From an uncultured Gammaproteobacteria bacterium (lineage in GTDB: Bacteria > Pseudomonadota > Gammaproteobacteria > GCA-001735895), in contig CAMYON010000021.1 in NCBI GenBank assembly GCA_947260025.1, positions 4,655-60,324 of the forward strand: a stretch of DNA of 55,670 bases, in the 5' to 3' direction. Of the stretch, positions 8,412 through 17,028 are shown in pieces; within the stretch, counting starts at the first letter, position 1; every line of letters begins with the position of its first letter. Below the pieces are notes generated by a model, which had not been told where the DNA came from, ran no database searches, and saw only the letters and a program-made list of their open reading frames with translations. The position numbers were made by a program, and so were the translations under genes.

Positions 8412-10754
8412 ATGGCAGGCTTGAAATCATCCCATCGCTCGTCGATACACTGGATCAATGCGCTGCGCCGGATGCTGCGCTTTCGGCTCGCGCGCCGCGT
8501 GTTCCTGGTGGTATTTGCCGCGATCGTGTTGATCGAATTTATTATCGTATTCCCGTCTTACAATAACTTCAGAGACGCCCAGCTTGCAGATTTCGAGGAA
8601 CTGGGGCGGGTAGCGGCTACCGCCGCACTGGCAAACCGAATGCCGGATGGCGCCGAATTAATCGATGGCATGGAACGTATCGTCGCCGCCGATCCTCGCA
8701 TATTGGGCGTCAGCCTGCTCGGCCCGGACCGCCAGGTTCTTGCTACCACGGGCGAACCTTCCGAGCTTCTGCTGGATGCGAAAACGCAACCACGCACGCG
8801 CCTGTCCGCCGACAAACAGCGTTATGAAGTCTACCTGCAACCCGCATCTATTTCGGCCGAGGCAGGCGTAATTTTACGCATGGACGCTTCTTCGGTGTGG
8901 TACGAGTTAAACGCTTTCCTGTTTCGAATCCTGGGGCTGGTGCTGATTATCTGCGTCGTCGCCGGCGCCATCGTGTTTTTCTACGTGGTTTGGGACCTGA
9001 TTTACCCGCTCGAGGAAATCCACGAAAACCTGAAAAAAGCCAAGCTCAATCCCGCGCTCGCCGACGAGAGCGAAATCCGGCATACGCGTGACGACGAACT
9101 CGGTGAAACCATCGACCTGCTCAACGATGCATTGCACGAGATCGGCACCTCGCATCGCTCCGATGTCGCCTTCCAGGAAATCCGGCTGAGAGATTTCGCC
9201 GCCGCGGGTTCCGACTGGTTCTGGGAAATGGACTCAGAACTGCGTTTTTCCTACTTTTCAGATCAGTTCGAAGCGGTCACCGGCGTCAAGCCGGGAAACC
9301 TGCTGGGCAAAACCCGGCAGGAGACGGGGATCCCGAATATCACCGAGGAAGCCTGGCAAAATCACCTGAATGACCTCAATAACCGGGAACCCTTTCGCGA
9401 CTTTACTCACCCGCGAGACAAATCCGACGGCACGCGCGTCTGGCTCGCGATCAGCGGTAAGCCGGTATGGGCCGAGGATGGCAGTTTCCTCGGCTATCGT
9501 GGCACAGGATCCGATATAACCGATCTGCACGAGGCCCAGCAGGAACTGGTCGAAGCAAAGGAAGCCGCCGAACAGGGATACCGCGCAAAATCAGAATTTC
9601 TCGCCATCATGAGCCATGAGATCCGCACTCCGATGAACGGCATTATTGGCATGACCGACCTGCTGATGGATAGCAGGCTCGACGACCAGCAGAAGCACTA
9701 TGCGCAGATTATCCAGGACTCGGGCGCTGCGCTAATGCGCATCATCAACGATATCCTGGACCTGTCACGGCTGGAGGCACAACGCATAACGCTGGAGCAG
9801 GCCGAGTTCGATTATGCCAGCGTAATAGCCGGCGTGGTCGATATCCTGACCCCGCAGGCGAGGGAAAAAGGGCTGGACCTGGTCTACGACATCGACGCCG
9901 ACGTGCACGCCTGTTATCTTGGCGATTACGGCCGCTTGCGCCAGGTCATGGTGAACCTGCTCGGCAATGCGATCAAGTTCACCAGGGAAGGTTCGATCTC
10001 GATCAGTGTCGAACGCGTCGGCGGCGACGATATGAAACCGCGCCTGCGCACCAAGATTAGCGATAGCGGCATCGGCATCCCGACCGAATCCATCGACAAA
10101 CTGTTTTCCAGCTTCACCCAGGTTGACGCTTCTACCTCGCGGCGCTTTGGCGGCACCGGGCTGGGTCTCGCCATCTGTCGCAAGATTATCGAAACCATGG
10201 ACGGCGATATCGGGGTTCACAGCACCGAGGGAGAAGGCAGCACCTTCTGGTTCGAAGTCGAGCTGCCGCGCATCGATCCCGAGGCTTACGATCAGGATCG
10301 CGATGACACCATCACCATCATACCGGGACAGCAGTTCAAGACCGACCAGACCGGAGCCCAGTTGCGCATTCTCGTGGTCGACGACGTACCGGTAAACCTG
10401 ATCGTAATCGAGAAAATGCTCGATAGCCTTGGATATCATGTCGAGTCCGCGACCAACGGCAGCGAGGCCCTGAAAGCAGTCAAATCCGGACGTTACGATA
10501 TGATTTTCATGGATATCCAGATGCCCGAGATGGACGGGCTCGAAGCCACGCAACAGATTCGCGCACTGGATATCGAGTCAAGCGGCGTGCCGATCGTGGC
10601 GATAACGGCGAATACGCAGGACAGCGATCGTGACGCCTGTATCGACTCCGGAATGAACGACTTTATTGCGAAGCCCTTTGTAAAGAAGCAACTGGTGGCG
10701 TTGCTGGAGCGTTACTTTCCGTCAGCGGAGTCCGGATCCCGCAAGGCGAGTTAG
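8412..10754 (+). CDS. Orphan hybrid sensor histidine kinase (PAS, HisKA, HATPase, REC)
   Basis: A 780-residue hybrid kinase. Transmembrane helices lie at about residues 29-48 and 171-195, flanking an extracytoplasmic sensor region of about 120 residues of unknown ligand. Then come a HAMP-like linker (about 196-250), a PAS domain (about 265-375, DWFWEMD to GTGSDITD), a HisKA domain with phospho-acceptor His402 in MSHEIRTPMNG, an ATPase domain with N and G boxes (LLGNAIKFT, FGGTGLGLAI), and a receiver with Asp701 in IFMDIQMPEMDG. There is no Hpt domain and no response regulator nearby, so output must pass to an unlinked phosphotransfer protein. I prefer the ATG at 8412; an in-frame TTG at 8364 would add 16 residues. 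Confidence 0.92.
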   Translation: MAGLKSSHRSSIHWINALRRMLRFRLARRVFLVVFAAIVLIEFIIVFPSYNNFRDAQLADFEELGRVAATAALANRMPDGAELIDGMERIVAADPRILGVSLLGPDRQVLATTGEPSELLLDAKTQPRTRLSADKQRYEVYLQPASISAEAGVILRMDASSVWYELNAFLFRILGLVLIICVVAGAIVFFYVVWDLIYPLEEIHENLKKAKLNPALADESEIRHTRDDELGETIDLLNDALHEIGTSHRSDVAFQEIRLRDFAAAGSDWFWEMDSELRFSYFSDQFEAVTGVKPGNLLGKTRQETGIPNITEEAWQNHLNDLNNREPFRDFTHPRDKSDGTRVWLAISGKPVWAEDGSFLGYRGTGSDITDLHEAQQELVEAKEAAEQGYRAKSEFLAIMSHEIRTPMNGIIGMTDLLMDSRLDDQQKHYAQIIQDSGAALMRIINDILDLSRLEAQRITLEQAEFDYASVIAGVVDILTPQAREKGLDLVYDIDADVHACYLGDYGRLRQVMVNLLGNAIKFTREGSISISVERVGGDDMKPRLRTKISDSGIGIPTESIDKLFSSFTQVDASTSRRFGGTGLGLAICRKIIETMDGDIGVHSTEGEGSTFWFEVELPRIDPEAYDQDRDDTITIIPGQQFKTDQTGAQLRILVVDDVPVNLIVIEKMLDSLGYHVESATNGSEALKAVKSGRYDMIFMDIQMPEMDGLEATQQIRALDIESSGVPIVAITANTQDSDRDACIDSGMNDFIAKPFVKKQLVALLERYFPSAESGSRKAS

Positions 10755-10803
10755 CCCGGCGCTTTAAGCAACCCGTCGCGATGCCTGCGCTGGCGAACCG
10801 GGG

Positions 10804-11697
10804 TTAAATACTGCGCTCGCGAAAATGCTCGTAGAGCGCGTCGCTGAATACTCGCACCCGTCTCGAGACCAGCCTTCCCGGCGGATATACCGCGTACATA
10901 CCGACCTCGGGACTCGCATACTGCTGCAATATCGGCACCAGCTCCCGGTTATCGATATGCTTTTGTAGAAACGCCACCGGGCCGCTGGCTATGGCAATGC
11001 CATGACAGGCGACAGCGGCAAGAAATTCACCATTATTGGCACTCAGGCGATATTTCACTCTCGGGCTAATGCTGCGCCCATCTTCCGAATACGACCACTG
11101 GCGACCGGCCGCGACGTTGCTGTACACCAGAACTTCATGGTCGACCAGCTCCGCCGGGTGTTGCGGTTCACCATGTCGAGCCAGGTAATCCGGGCTGGCA
11201 CAGATGGCGAAGTGCACGCGTGCTAACCTGCGTGCGACCAGGCTCGAGTCTTCCAGCTCGCCGATACGGATCGCCAGATCTATATTCTCCTCGATCAGGT
11301 TGACCTGACGATCGTTCAAATCGATATCGATCTTGATCTCGGGATGGGCCGCCAGGAAGCCGCTGACCGGTGCGGCCAGCTGACTGACACCAAAACCCAG
11401 TGGCAACGCCAGCCTGATACGACCCGAGATCTGGCAATGGGCATCGGCGACAAACTGCTCGGCTTCGTTCAGGTCGGCCAGAATTTGCGTTGCGCGCTGA
11501 TAAAATTCGCGTCCGGCATCGGTGAGGGCCTGTCGACGTGTCGTCCGCTGCAGCAGCTGCACCCCGAGTCTGCGCTCGAGTTCGGTGACCCGCCGACTCA
11601 CCATGGACTTGGCGATCCCCAGTTTCTCGCCGGCTTTACCAAAACCCTGGTTATCTACCACGGCAACATAGGCTTCCAGCTCTTCGAGGCGATTCAT
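10804..11697 (-). CDS. LysR-family transcriptional regulator (CrgA/AaeR-like)
   Basis: A 297-residue LysR regulator. The N-terminal winged helix-turn-helix covers about residues 1-60 (AYVAVVDNQGFGKAGEKLGI then SMVSRRVTELERRLG), followed by a LysR substrate domain from about residue 90. The start at 11697 gives the usual LysR length; an in-frame extension to 11739 would run over the probable operator. It is divergent from doxX-azoR-pirin, and azoreductase/pirin operons driven by LysR regulators commonly respond to quinones or electrophiles. It is therefore likely the activator or repressor of that operon, by context. The inducer is unknown. Confidence 0.9.
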   Translation of the reverse strand: MNRLEELEAYVAVVDNQGFGKAGEKLGIAKSMVSRRVTELERRLGVQLLQRTTRRQALTDAGREFYQRATQILADLNEAEQFVADAHCQISGRIRLALPLGFGVSQLAAPVSGFLAAHPEIKIDIDLNDRQVNLIEENIDLAIRIGELEDSSLVARRLARVHFAICASPDYLARHGEPQHPAELVDHEVLVYSNVAAGRQWSYSEDGRSISPRVKYRLSANNGEFLAAVACHGIAIASGPVAFLQKHIDNRELVPILQQYASPEVGMYAVYPPGRLVSRRVRVFSDALYEHFRERSI

Positions 11698-11760
11698 ATT
11701 GTTCTCAATTTTGCAACGATAATTTCTAAATAGAGGCATATATCTATTTTTCAGAACAAT
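11698..11760. promoter_or_regulatory. Probable LysR operator in divergent promoter region
   Basis: The 99-base spacer between the LysR gene and doxX holds two nested inverted repeats. The inner one is AAATAGA (11728-11734) and TCTATTT (11743-11749), separated by eight bases. The outer one is ATTGTTCT (11698-11705) and AGAACAAT (11753-11760). Such dyads in a divergent spacer are what a LysR dimer or tetramer would bind. The AT-rich inner part also overlaps a likely promoter. Binding itself is inferred. Confidence 0.55.
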
Positions 11761-11796
11761 GATAATAACCCCATCACTGAACTGAAGGCAACTGAC

Positions 11797-12204
11797 ATGA
11801 ACTCAAACACTTTCAACAACACCGTAACGCTTGCCGGTCGCGGCATGCTGGCCGCGATCTTCATCGTCGCCGGTATCAACAAGATCGGCGCCTATGCAGG
11901 CACCCAGGCCTACATGGAATCGTTCGGTCTTCCCGGCATGCTGCTGCCGGCCGTCATCGCGCTCGAGGTACTGGGCGGTATTGCCATTCTGATTGGATTC
12001 CAGGCCCGTATCGCCGCGGCCCTGCTGGCCGGTTTCACCGTGCTGGCGGCAATTATTTTCCACAGCGATTTCAACCAGCCGATGCAATCGATCCTGTTCA
12101 TGAAGAATATCGCGATCGCCGGCGCTTTCCTGCTGTTGGTGTCGCAGGGACCGGGGCAGTGGGCAATCAGGCCGGCACAAAACTCGCTGGAGGTGCAGTC
12201 ATGA
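11797..12204 (+). CDS. DoxX family membrane protein
   Basis: A 135-residue protein with four predicted transmembrane helices, typical of the DoxX/YphA family (RGMLAAIFIVAGINKIGAYA near the N-terminus, then repeated hydrophobic spans). Family members occur with oxidoreductases and are often linked to quinone or thiol redox stress, but their biochemical role is not settled. It is the first gene of a tightly coupled three-gene unit: its stop overlaps the azoR start (ATGA), and azoR overlaps the pirin gene in the same way. Confidence 0.88.
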   Translation: MNSNTFNNTVTLAGRGMLAAIFIVAGINKIGAYAGTQAYMESFGLPGMLLPAVIALEVLGGIAILIGFQARIAAALLAGFTVLAAIIFHSDFNQPMQSILFMKNIAIAGAFLLLVSQGPGQWAIRPAQNSLEVQS

Positions 12205-12824
12205 CTAAATCGATCCGCGTGCTAAGACTGGATGCCAGCGCTAATCCGGGCCAATCCGGCAGTAAAGAGCTCGGCGACAGCCTGATCCGGCAGTTACAAC
12301 AGACCGATGTCGAACTCGAGCTGCGCCACCGTGATTTGAATTACTCGCCGTCATTTATCGACGGCGAGTGGATCGAAGCCAATTTAACCGCGGCTGACGA
12401 CCGCAGCGAAACCCAGCGCCGACGGCTTGCGTTTTCGGACACTTTGATAGACGAGCTGAAATGGGCAGATCACATCGTACTGACCACGCCGATGTACAAC
12501 TTCGGCGTTCCGGCCACGCTCAAGGCCTGGATCGACCAGGTGTGCAGGGCGGGCATCACGTTCCGCTATACCGAAAACGGCCCCGAGGGGTTACTTTCAG
12601 GCAAAAGCGCTGATATCGTCATCACCACCGGCGGTGCGCCGCTCGAAAGCCCGGTCGACTTCGTCAGCGGCTATCTGAAGCAGGTGTTTGCGTTCATCGG
12701 TGTCAGCGAAGTCAACATCGTCGGCGCCGACCGGATGAATATCGACGCCGAGACGAGTTTTGCCAGCGCGATGGCACAAATCGCGCAGGTTTACCCGGCA
12801 ATAACGGAACGGGAGGTAGCATGA
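12201..12824 (+). CDS. azoR: FMN-dependent NADH-azoreductase / quinone reductase
   Basis: A 207-residue flavodoxin-fold NAD(P)H:quinone reductase of the AzoR/AcpD type. The FMN phosphate-binding loop is near the N-terminus (LDASANPGQSGSKELGDSL), and the flavin-contacting motif TPMYNFGVPATLKAWID lies around residues 95-112. These enzymes reduce quinones and azo compounds by two electrons and so detoxify electrophilic quinones in the cytoplasm. The start overlaps the doxX stop by four bases (ATGA at 12201). A longer in-frame start at 12159 would lie inside doxX and adds non-family sequence. Expected to be controlled by the divergent LysR protein. Confidence 0.92.
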   Translation: MTKSIRVLRLDASANPGQSGSKELGDSLIRQLQQTDVELELRHRDLNYSPSFIDGEWIEANLTAADDRSETQRRRLAFSDTLIDELKWADHIVLTTPMYNFGVPATLKAWIDQVCRAGITFRYTENGPEGLLSGKSADIVITTGGAPLESPVDFVSGYLKQVFAFIGVSEVNIVGADRMNIDAETSFASAMAQIAQVYPAITEREVA

Positions 12825-13666
12825 ATATTCGAAAAGCACAGCGGGTCATTAGCGGGCAGCCGGCAACCGACGGTGCGGGGGTCGAGCTGGTGCGGGTTAT
12901 CGGGCAGCCAGCCCTGATGGATCTCGATCCATTCCTGTTGCTGGACGCGTTTCGCTCCGATGATCCGGACGACTATATCGCCGGTTTTCCGCCGCATCCC
13001 CACCGTGGATTCGAGACCGTAACCTACCTGCTCAATGGACGCATGCGCCACCAGGACAATGCCGGTAACGAGGGCGTTATCGAGCCTGGCGGCATTCAGT
13101 GGATGACCGCTGGCAAGGGTATCGTGCACTCTGAAATGCCGGAGCAGCAGGATGGACTGCTGGAGGGATTCCAGCTATGGATAAACCTGCCGGCGTCACA
13201 CAAGATGACGGCGCCGGCTTACCAGGAATTCGGCCAGGCGGATATACCGAGCGAATCGCGCGACGGCGCGGAGGTCAAGGTAATAACCGGCACGACCTCG
13301 CAGGGTACCCAGGGGCCGGTTAAACAACCGCTTACCGACCCGCTTTACCTCGATATTACGCTGGCGCCGGACGCCGGATTCAGCGAAGCGATCGGCAACG
13401 ATCACGCCGCGTTTCTGTACGTGATCGACGGCGTCATTTCAATCGAAGACGAAAACGGCGATCCGCTGCAGCTGGGTCGAGATCAACTTGCGGTGCTCGG
13501 AACCGGGGATTCGATTCAGCTACATGCCGGAGACGGCAGCGCGCGATTGCTGTTGATCGCCGGTAAACCGCTGAACGAACCGGTAGCGCGCGGCGGCCCC
13601 TTCGTCATGAACACCGCGGACGAGGTACGCCAGGCTTTCAGCGATTACCAGCACGGCAATTTTTGA
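12821..13666 (+). CDS. Pirin family protein (quercetinase-type bicupin)
   Basis: A 281-residue pirin. The N-terminal cupin holds the metal site HPHRGFETVTYLL with two histidines, followed about 40 residues later by the third histidine and the glutamate in GKGIVHSEMPE. The second cupin (about residues 150-280) is the pirin C-terminal domain. Bacterial pirins can have quercetin dioxygenase activity or act as redox-sensing iron proteins. Its ATG overlaps the azoR stop (ATGA), so it is the third gene of the unit. This combination fits detoxification of quinones or polyphenols. Confidence 0.92.
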   Translation: MNIRKAQRVISGQPATDGAGVELVRVIGQPALMDLDPFLLLDAFRSDDPDDYIAGFPPHPHRGFETVTYLLNGRMRHQDNAGNEGVIEPGGIQWMTAGKGIVHSEMPEQQDGLLEGFQLWINLPASHKMTAPAYQEFGQADIPSESRDGAEVKVITGTTSQGTQGPVKQPLTDPLYLDITLAPDAGFSEAIGNDHAAFLYVIDGVISIEDENGDPLQLGRDQLAVLGTGDSIQLHAGDGSARLLLIAGKPLNEPVARGGPFVMNTADEVRQAFSDYQHGNF

Positions 13667-13694
13667 CGCAGGAATGCGCGGGTTACTGAAGCAG

Positions 13695-13728
13695 GACCCC
13701 GGATAAGCGCGTTGCGCTTTCCGGGATG
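13695..13728. repeat. REP-like hairpin element, copy 2
   Basis: A second copy of the element at 4036-4069, with core CCCGGATAAGCGC-GTT-GCGCTTTCCGGG. Relative to copy 1 the stem pair changes from T-A to C-G on both sides at once, while the three-base loop varies freely. The paired change keeps the fold and argues that the structure is selected. It lies between convergent pirin and apbC genes. Confidence 0.75.
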
Positions 13729-13735
13729 CCTCGCG

Positions 13736-13751
13736 AGCGCTTTACAGCGCT
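13736..13751. terminator. Small hairpin between convergent pirin and apbC genes
   Basis: AGCGCT (13736-13741) and AGCGCT (13746-13751) pair around the loop TTAC, just before the apbC stop. It is a compact stem, adjacent to the REP-like element, in a convergent spacer where a terminator is expected. There is no clear T-tract, so terminator function is uncertain. Confidence 0.35.
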
Positions 13752-13757
13752 ATGGAG

Positions 13758-14852
13758 TCAGTTGTTCTGGATAACGATATTGGGGAAAGCCGCGGAATGA
13801 TCGCGCGCCTTGGTGGCCAGCTTGGCCGCGGTTCGGCGCGCAATACTGCGATAGATCGAACTGATCTGGCTGTCCTGCATCGCCGCCACGGTCGGGTTGC
13901 CGCTGTCGGCCTGCTCGCGTATGCGGATATCGAGCGGCAGCGCGCCCAACAGATCGACCCCGTGTTCCTGCGACATGCGCTCGCCGCCGCCTTCGCCGAA
14001 AATATGCTCGCTGTGTCCACACTGGCTGCAGATGTGGATACTCATATTCTCGATAATACCGAGCACCGGTACTTCGACCTTTTCGAACATCTTTAATCCC
14101 TTGCGCGCATCGAGCAGGGCAATGTCCTGCGGCGTGGTGACGATGACCGCGCCGCTAACCGGGATACGCTGGGCCAGGGTCAGCTGGGTATCGCCGGTAC
14201 CGGGCGGCAAATCGATGATCAGGTAATCGATATCATTCCAGCGAGTATCGTTGAGCAACTGTTCCAACGCCTGGGTAACCATCGGCCCGCGCCAGATCAT
14301 CGGCGTGTCTTCCTCGACCAGGTAACCGATGGACATCGACTGGATACCGTGCCCGATCATCGGTTCGAGACTCTTGCCGTCGGTAGACTCGGGCTGCCCC
14401 TGGCAACCGAGCATGCGTGGAATACTGGGCCCGTATATGTCGGCGTCGAGAATGCCGACGTTAGCGCCCTCGGCCTGTAGCGCCAGCGCGAGATTAACCG
14501 CCGTGGTCGACTTGCCGACGCCGCCCTTGCCGGACGCGACCGCGATAATATTCTTGATGCCCGCCAGCGGTTTCAGGTTTTGCTGAACCGCATGCGACTT
14601 GACCTTGCTGCTGACCTGGACATCGACCGCACCGATCCCCGCGAGACTTGCGAGCGCGGTCTCGACCTCCTGTTTAAGCTCGTCGAAGTAGCCCGCGGCA
14701 GGATAGCCGAGCTGGATTTCAATCTTCCAGTTATCACCCTCCTGCTCGACCGACTTCACGGCCTTGCTCGCAACCAGGTCGGTTTCCATATTCGGGTCAG
14801 TGATCTCACCCAGTTTCGCTTCAATCTGTGATTTATCTATCGCCATCGTCAT
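13758..14852 (-). CDS. apbC: Iron-sulfur cluster carrier protein ApbC (Mrp/NBP35 ATPase)
   Basis: A 364-residue P-loop ATPase. An N-terminal MIP18/DUF59 domain (about residues 5-80) is followed by the NBP35 ATPase with the deviant Walker A motif ASGKGGVGKSTTAVNLALAL (about 106-125) and the cluster-binding pair CSQC near residue 275. ApbC binds and transfers [4Fe-4S] clusters in the cytoplasm. Length and domains are normal. It is divergent from metG, a conserved gammaproteobacterial arrangement. Met3 is an alternative start. Confidence 0.95.
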   Translation of the reverse strand: MTMAIDKSQIEAKLGEITDPNMETDLVASKAVKSVEQEGDNWKIEIQLGYPAAGYFDELKQEVETALASLAGIGAVDVQVSSKVKSHAVQQNLKPLAGIKNIIAVASGKGGVGKSTTAVNLALALQAEGANVGILDADIYGPSIPRMLGCQGQPESTDGKSLEPMIGHGIQSMSIGYLVEEDTPMIWRGPMVTQALEQLLNDTRWNDIDYLIIDLPPGTGDTQLTLAQRIPVSGAVIVTTPQDIALLDARKGLKMFEKVEVPVLGIIENMSIHICSQCGHSEHIFGEGGGERMSQEHGVDLLGALPLDIRIREQADSGNPTVAAMQDSQISSIYRSIARRTAAKLATKARDHSAAFPNIVIQNN

Positions 14853-14993
14853 GCAATTGGTTCGGGCTTGCGCCGGGACCGCGCATTTTACCCGAGCCCG
14901 GGATCAAATATCACTTAGTTTTTGTATGAATGTTCTATACAGTGCCTGGTCCAGCACCTAAAATACGCTGCTTTAGACAGCCAAGTCCGTTTC

Positions 14994-17027
14994 ATGAGTT
15001 CCAAATCCCGCCAGATCGTCGTTACCAGCGCGTTGCCCTATGCCAATGGCCCGATTCATATCGGCCATATGCTGGAGTACGTGCAAACCGACATCTGGGC
15101 GCGCTTCCAGAAACTGCGCGGTCACGAGTGCATCTACGTCTGTGCCGACGACGCCCACGGCACGCCGATCATGCTGCGCGCGCAAGCCGAGGGTGTTAGC
15201 CCGGAACAGTTGATCGAGCGCATGCATAAGGAACACCTGCAGGACTTCTCCGATTTCGGGGTCGACTTCGACAACTATTACAGCACCCATTCGGAAGAGA
15301 ACCGGTTTTTCGCGGAGTATATTTATACCCAGCTGCGCGAGGCCGGACATATTCGCACGCGCGTCATCTCCCAGGCCTACGATCCGAAGGCGGAAATGTT
15401 TTTACCGGATCGCTTCATCAAGGGTGACTGCCCCAACTGTGGCGCTGGCGGCCAGTATGGCGACAATTGTGAAAACTGCGGCGCCACCTACGCACCCACC
15501 GATCTCAAGAACCCGGTGTCGGTAGTCAGCGGCGAAACCCCGATCGAAAAGGATTCCGAGCAGTATTTTTTCAAACTGGAAGATTTCGAGGAAATGCTCA
15601 AGGCCTGGTTTGCCGCGGGGCACGTGCAGACCGAAATCGCCAACAAGATGAGCGAGTGGCTGGACGAGGGCCTGCAGGACTGGGATATTTCGCGTAACGC
15701 ACCTTACTGGGGGTTCGAGATTCCGGACGCCCCGGGCAAGTACTTTTACGTCTGGCTGGACGCGCCGATTGGCTACATGGCCAGTTTCAAGAACTGGTGT
15801 GACGCCAGCGGGCATGACTTCGATCATTACTGGCGTAAGGACAGCGAAGCCGAGTTGCACCATTTTATCGGTAAAGACATTGCCCGCTTTCATACAATGT
15901 TCTGGCCGGCGATGCTGCACGGTGCCGGCTTCCGCAAACCCACCGCGGTTTATTGCCACGGATTCCTGACAGTCGACGGGCAAAAGATGTCGAAGTCGCG
16001 CGGCACCTTTATCATGGCGCGCACCTATCTCGACAACCTGAATCCCGAGTACCTGCGTTATTACTTCGCCGCCAAGCTCGGCCCCGGAATCGACGACATC
16101 GATCTGAACCTCGAGGACTTCACCACGCGGGTAAATTCCGACCTGGTCGGCAAGCTGGTCAACATCGCCAGCCGCTGCGCCGGCTTCATCAACAAGCGCT
16201 TCGGCGGCAAGCTCGCGGGCAGGCTCGCGACGGAAGATCTAAACCAGCAGTACCTCGGAGCCGCGGAAGCCATCGCGGACTATTACGAAAACCGCGAATT
16301 TGGCAAGGCCATGCGCGACATCATGGCGCTGGCGGACAGGGCCAACCAGTACATCGACGAAATGCAGCCCTGGGTCACGATCAAGGATGAAAATCGCCAG
16401 CAGGAGGTGCAGGATGTCTGCACCATCGGGCTGAATTGTTTTCGCCAGCTGGTAATCCTGCTCAAACCGGTATTGCCGAAGTTAGCGGCGCAGGCCGAGG
16501 AATTTCTCAATGTCGAGGATCTGAAGTGGACCGATCTCGACGCCAACCTGCTGGATCACGGCATCAACCGCTTCAAGCCGCTAATGACCCGTATCGAGCC
16601 GGTATTTATCGAACGCATGATCGAAGCCACCAGGGCGGATCTCGAGAGCGAGCAGAAAATCCAGCAGGGCGGCGGCGACTCGTCGATCGAGCCCATCGCC
16701 CCCGAAATCGCCTACGACGATTTCGCCAAACTCGATTTCCGGATTGCCCGCATCGTCGCCGCCAGCAGAGTCGAGAAATCCGACAAGCTACTGCAGTTGA
16801 CGCTCGATATCGGCAGCGAAACCCGCAACGTTTTCGCCGGTATCGCAAACGCCTACAAGCCGGAAGACCTGGAGGGCAAGCTCACGGTCATGGTGGCAAA
16901 CCTGGCGCCACGCAAGATGCGTTTCGGCGTATCCGAAGGCATGGTGCTGGCGGCCGGCAGCGGCGAAACCGAGCTGTATATCCTCAATCCTGATTCGGGC
17001 GCCAAGCCGGGAATGCGAGTCAGTTAG
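14994..17027 (+). CDS. metG: Methionyl-tRNA synthetase
   Basis: A 677-residue MetRS. The class I signatures are intact: the HIGH-type motif in [17 protein letters not shown] and the KMSKS motif in [11 protein letters not shown]. The zinc knuckle has four cysteines (CPNCGAGG and CENCGATY, around residues 146-162). The C-terminal tRNA-binding OB-fold (about 575-677, [11 protein letters not shown]) supports dimerisation. I chose the ATG at 14994 because [19 protein letters not shown] is the family-type beginning. A longer frame to 14922 adds unrelated residues inside the divergent promoter region with apbC. Its stop is one base before the start of the protease gene. Confidence 0.96.
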   Translation: MSSKSRQIVVTSALPYANGPIHIGHMLEYVQTDIWARFQKLRGHECIYVCADDAHGTPIMLRAQAEGVSPEQLIERMHKEHLQDFSDFGVDFDNYYSTHSEENRFFAEYIYTQLREAGHIRTRVISQAYDPKAEMFLPDRFIKGDCPNCGAGGQYGDNCENCGATYAPTDLKNPVSVVSGETPIEKDSEQYFFKLEDFEEMLKAWFAAGHVQTEIANKMSEWLDEGLQDWDISRNAPYWGFEIPDAPGKYFYVWLDAPIGYMASFKNWCDASGHDFDHYWRKDSEAELHHFIGKDIARFHTMFWPAMLHGAGFRKPTAVYCHGFLTVDGQKMSKSRGTFIMARTYLDNLNPEYLRYYFAAKLGPGIDDIDLNLEDFTTRVNSDLVGKLVNIASRCAGFINKRFGGKLAGRLATEDLNQQYLGAAEAIADYYENREFGKAMRDIMALADRANQYIDEMQPWVTIKDENRQQEVQDVCTIGLNCFRQLVILLKPVLPKLAAQAEEFLNVEDLKWTDLDANLLDHGINRFKPLMTRIEPVFIERMIEATRADLESEQKIQQGGGDSSIEPIAPEIAYDDFAKLDFRIARIVAASRVEKSDKLLQLTLDIGSETRNVFAGIANAYKPEDLEGKLTVMVANLAPRKMRFGVSEGMVLAAGSGETELYILNPDSGAKPGMRVS

Positions 17028-17028
17028 T

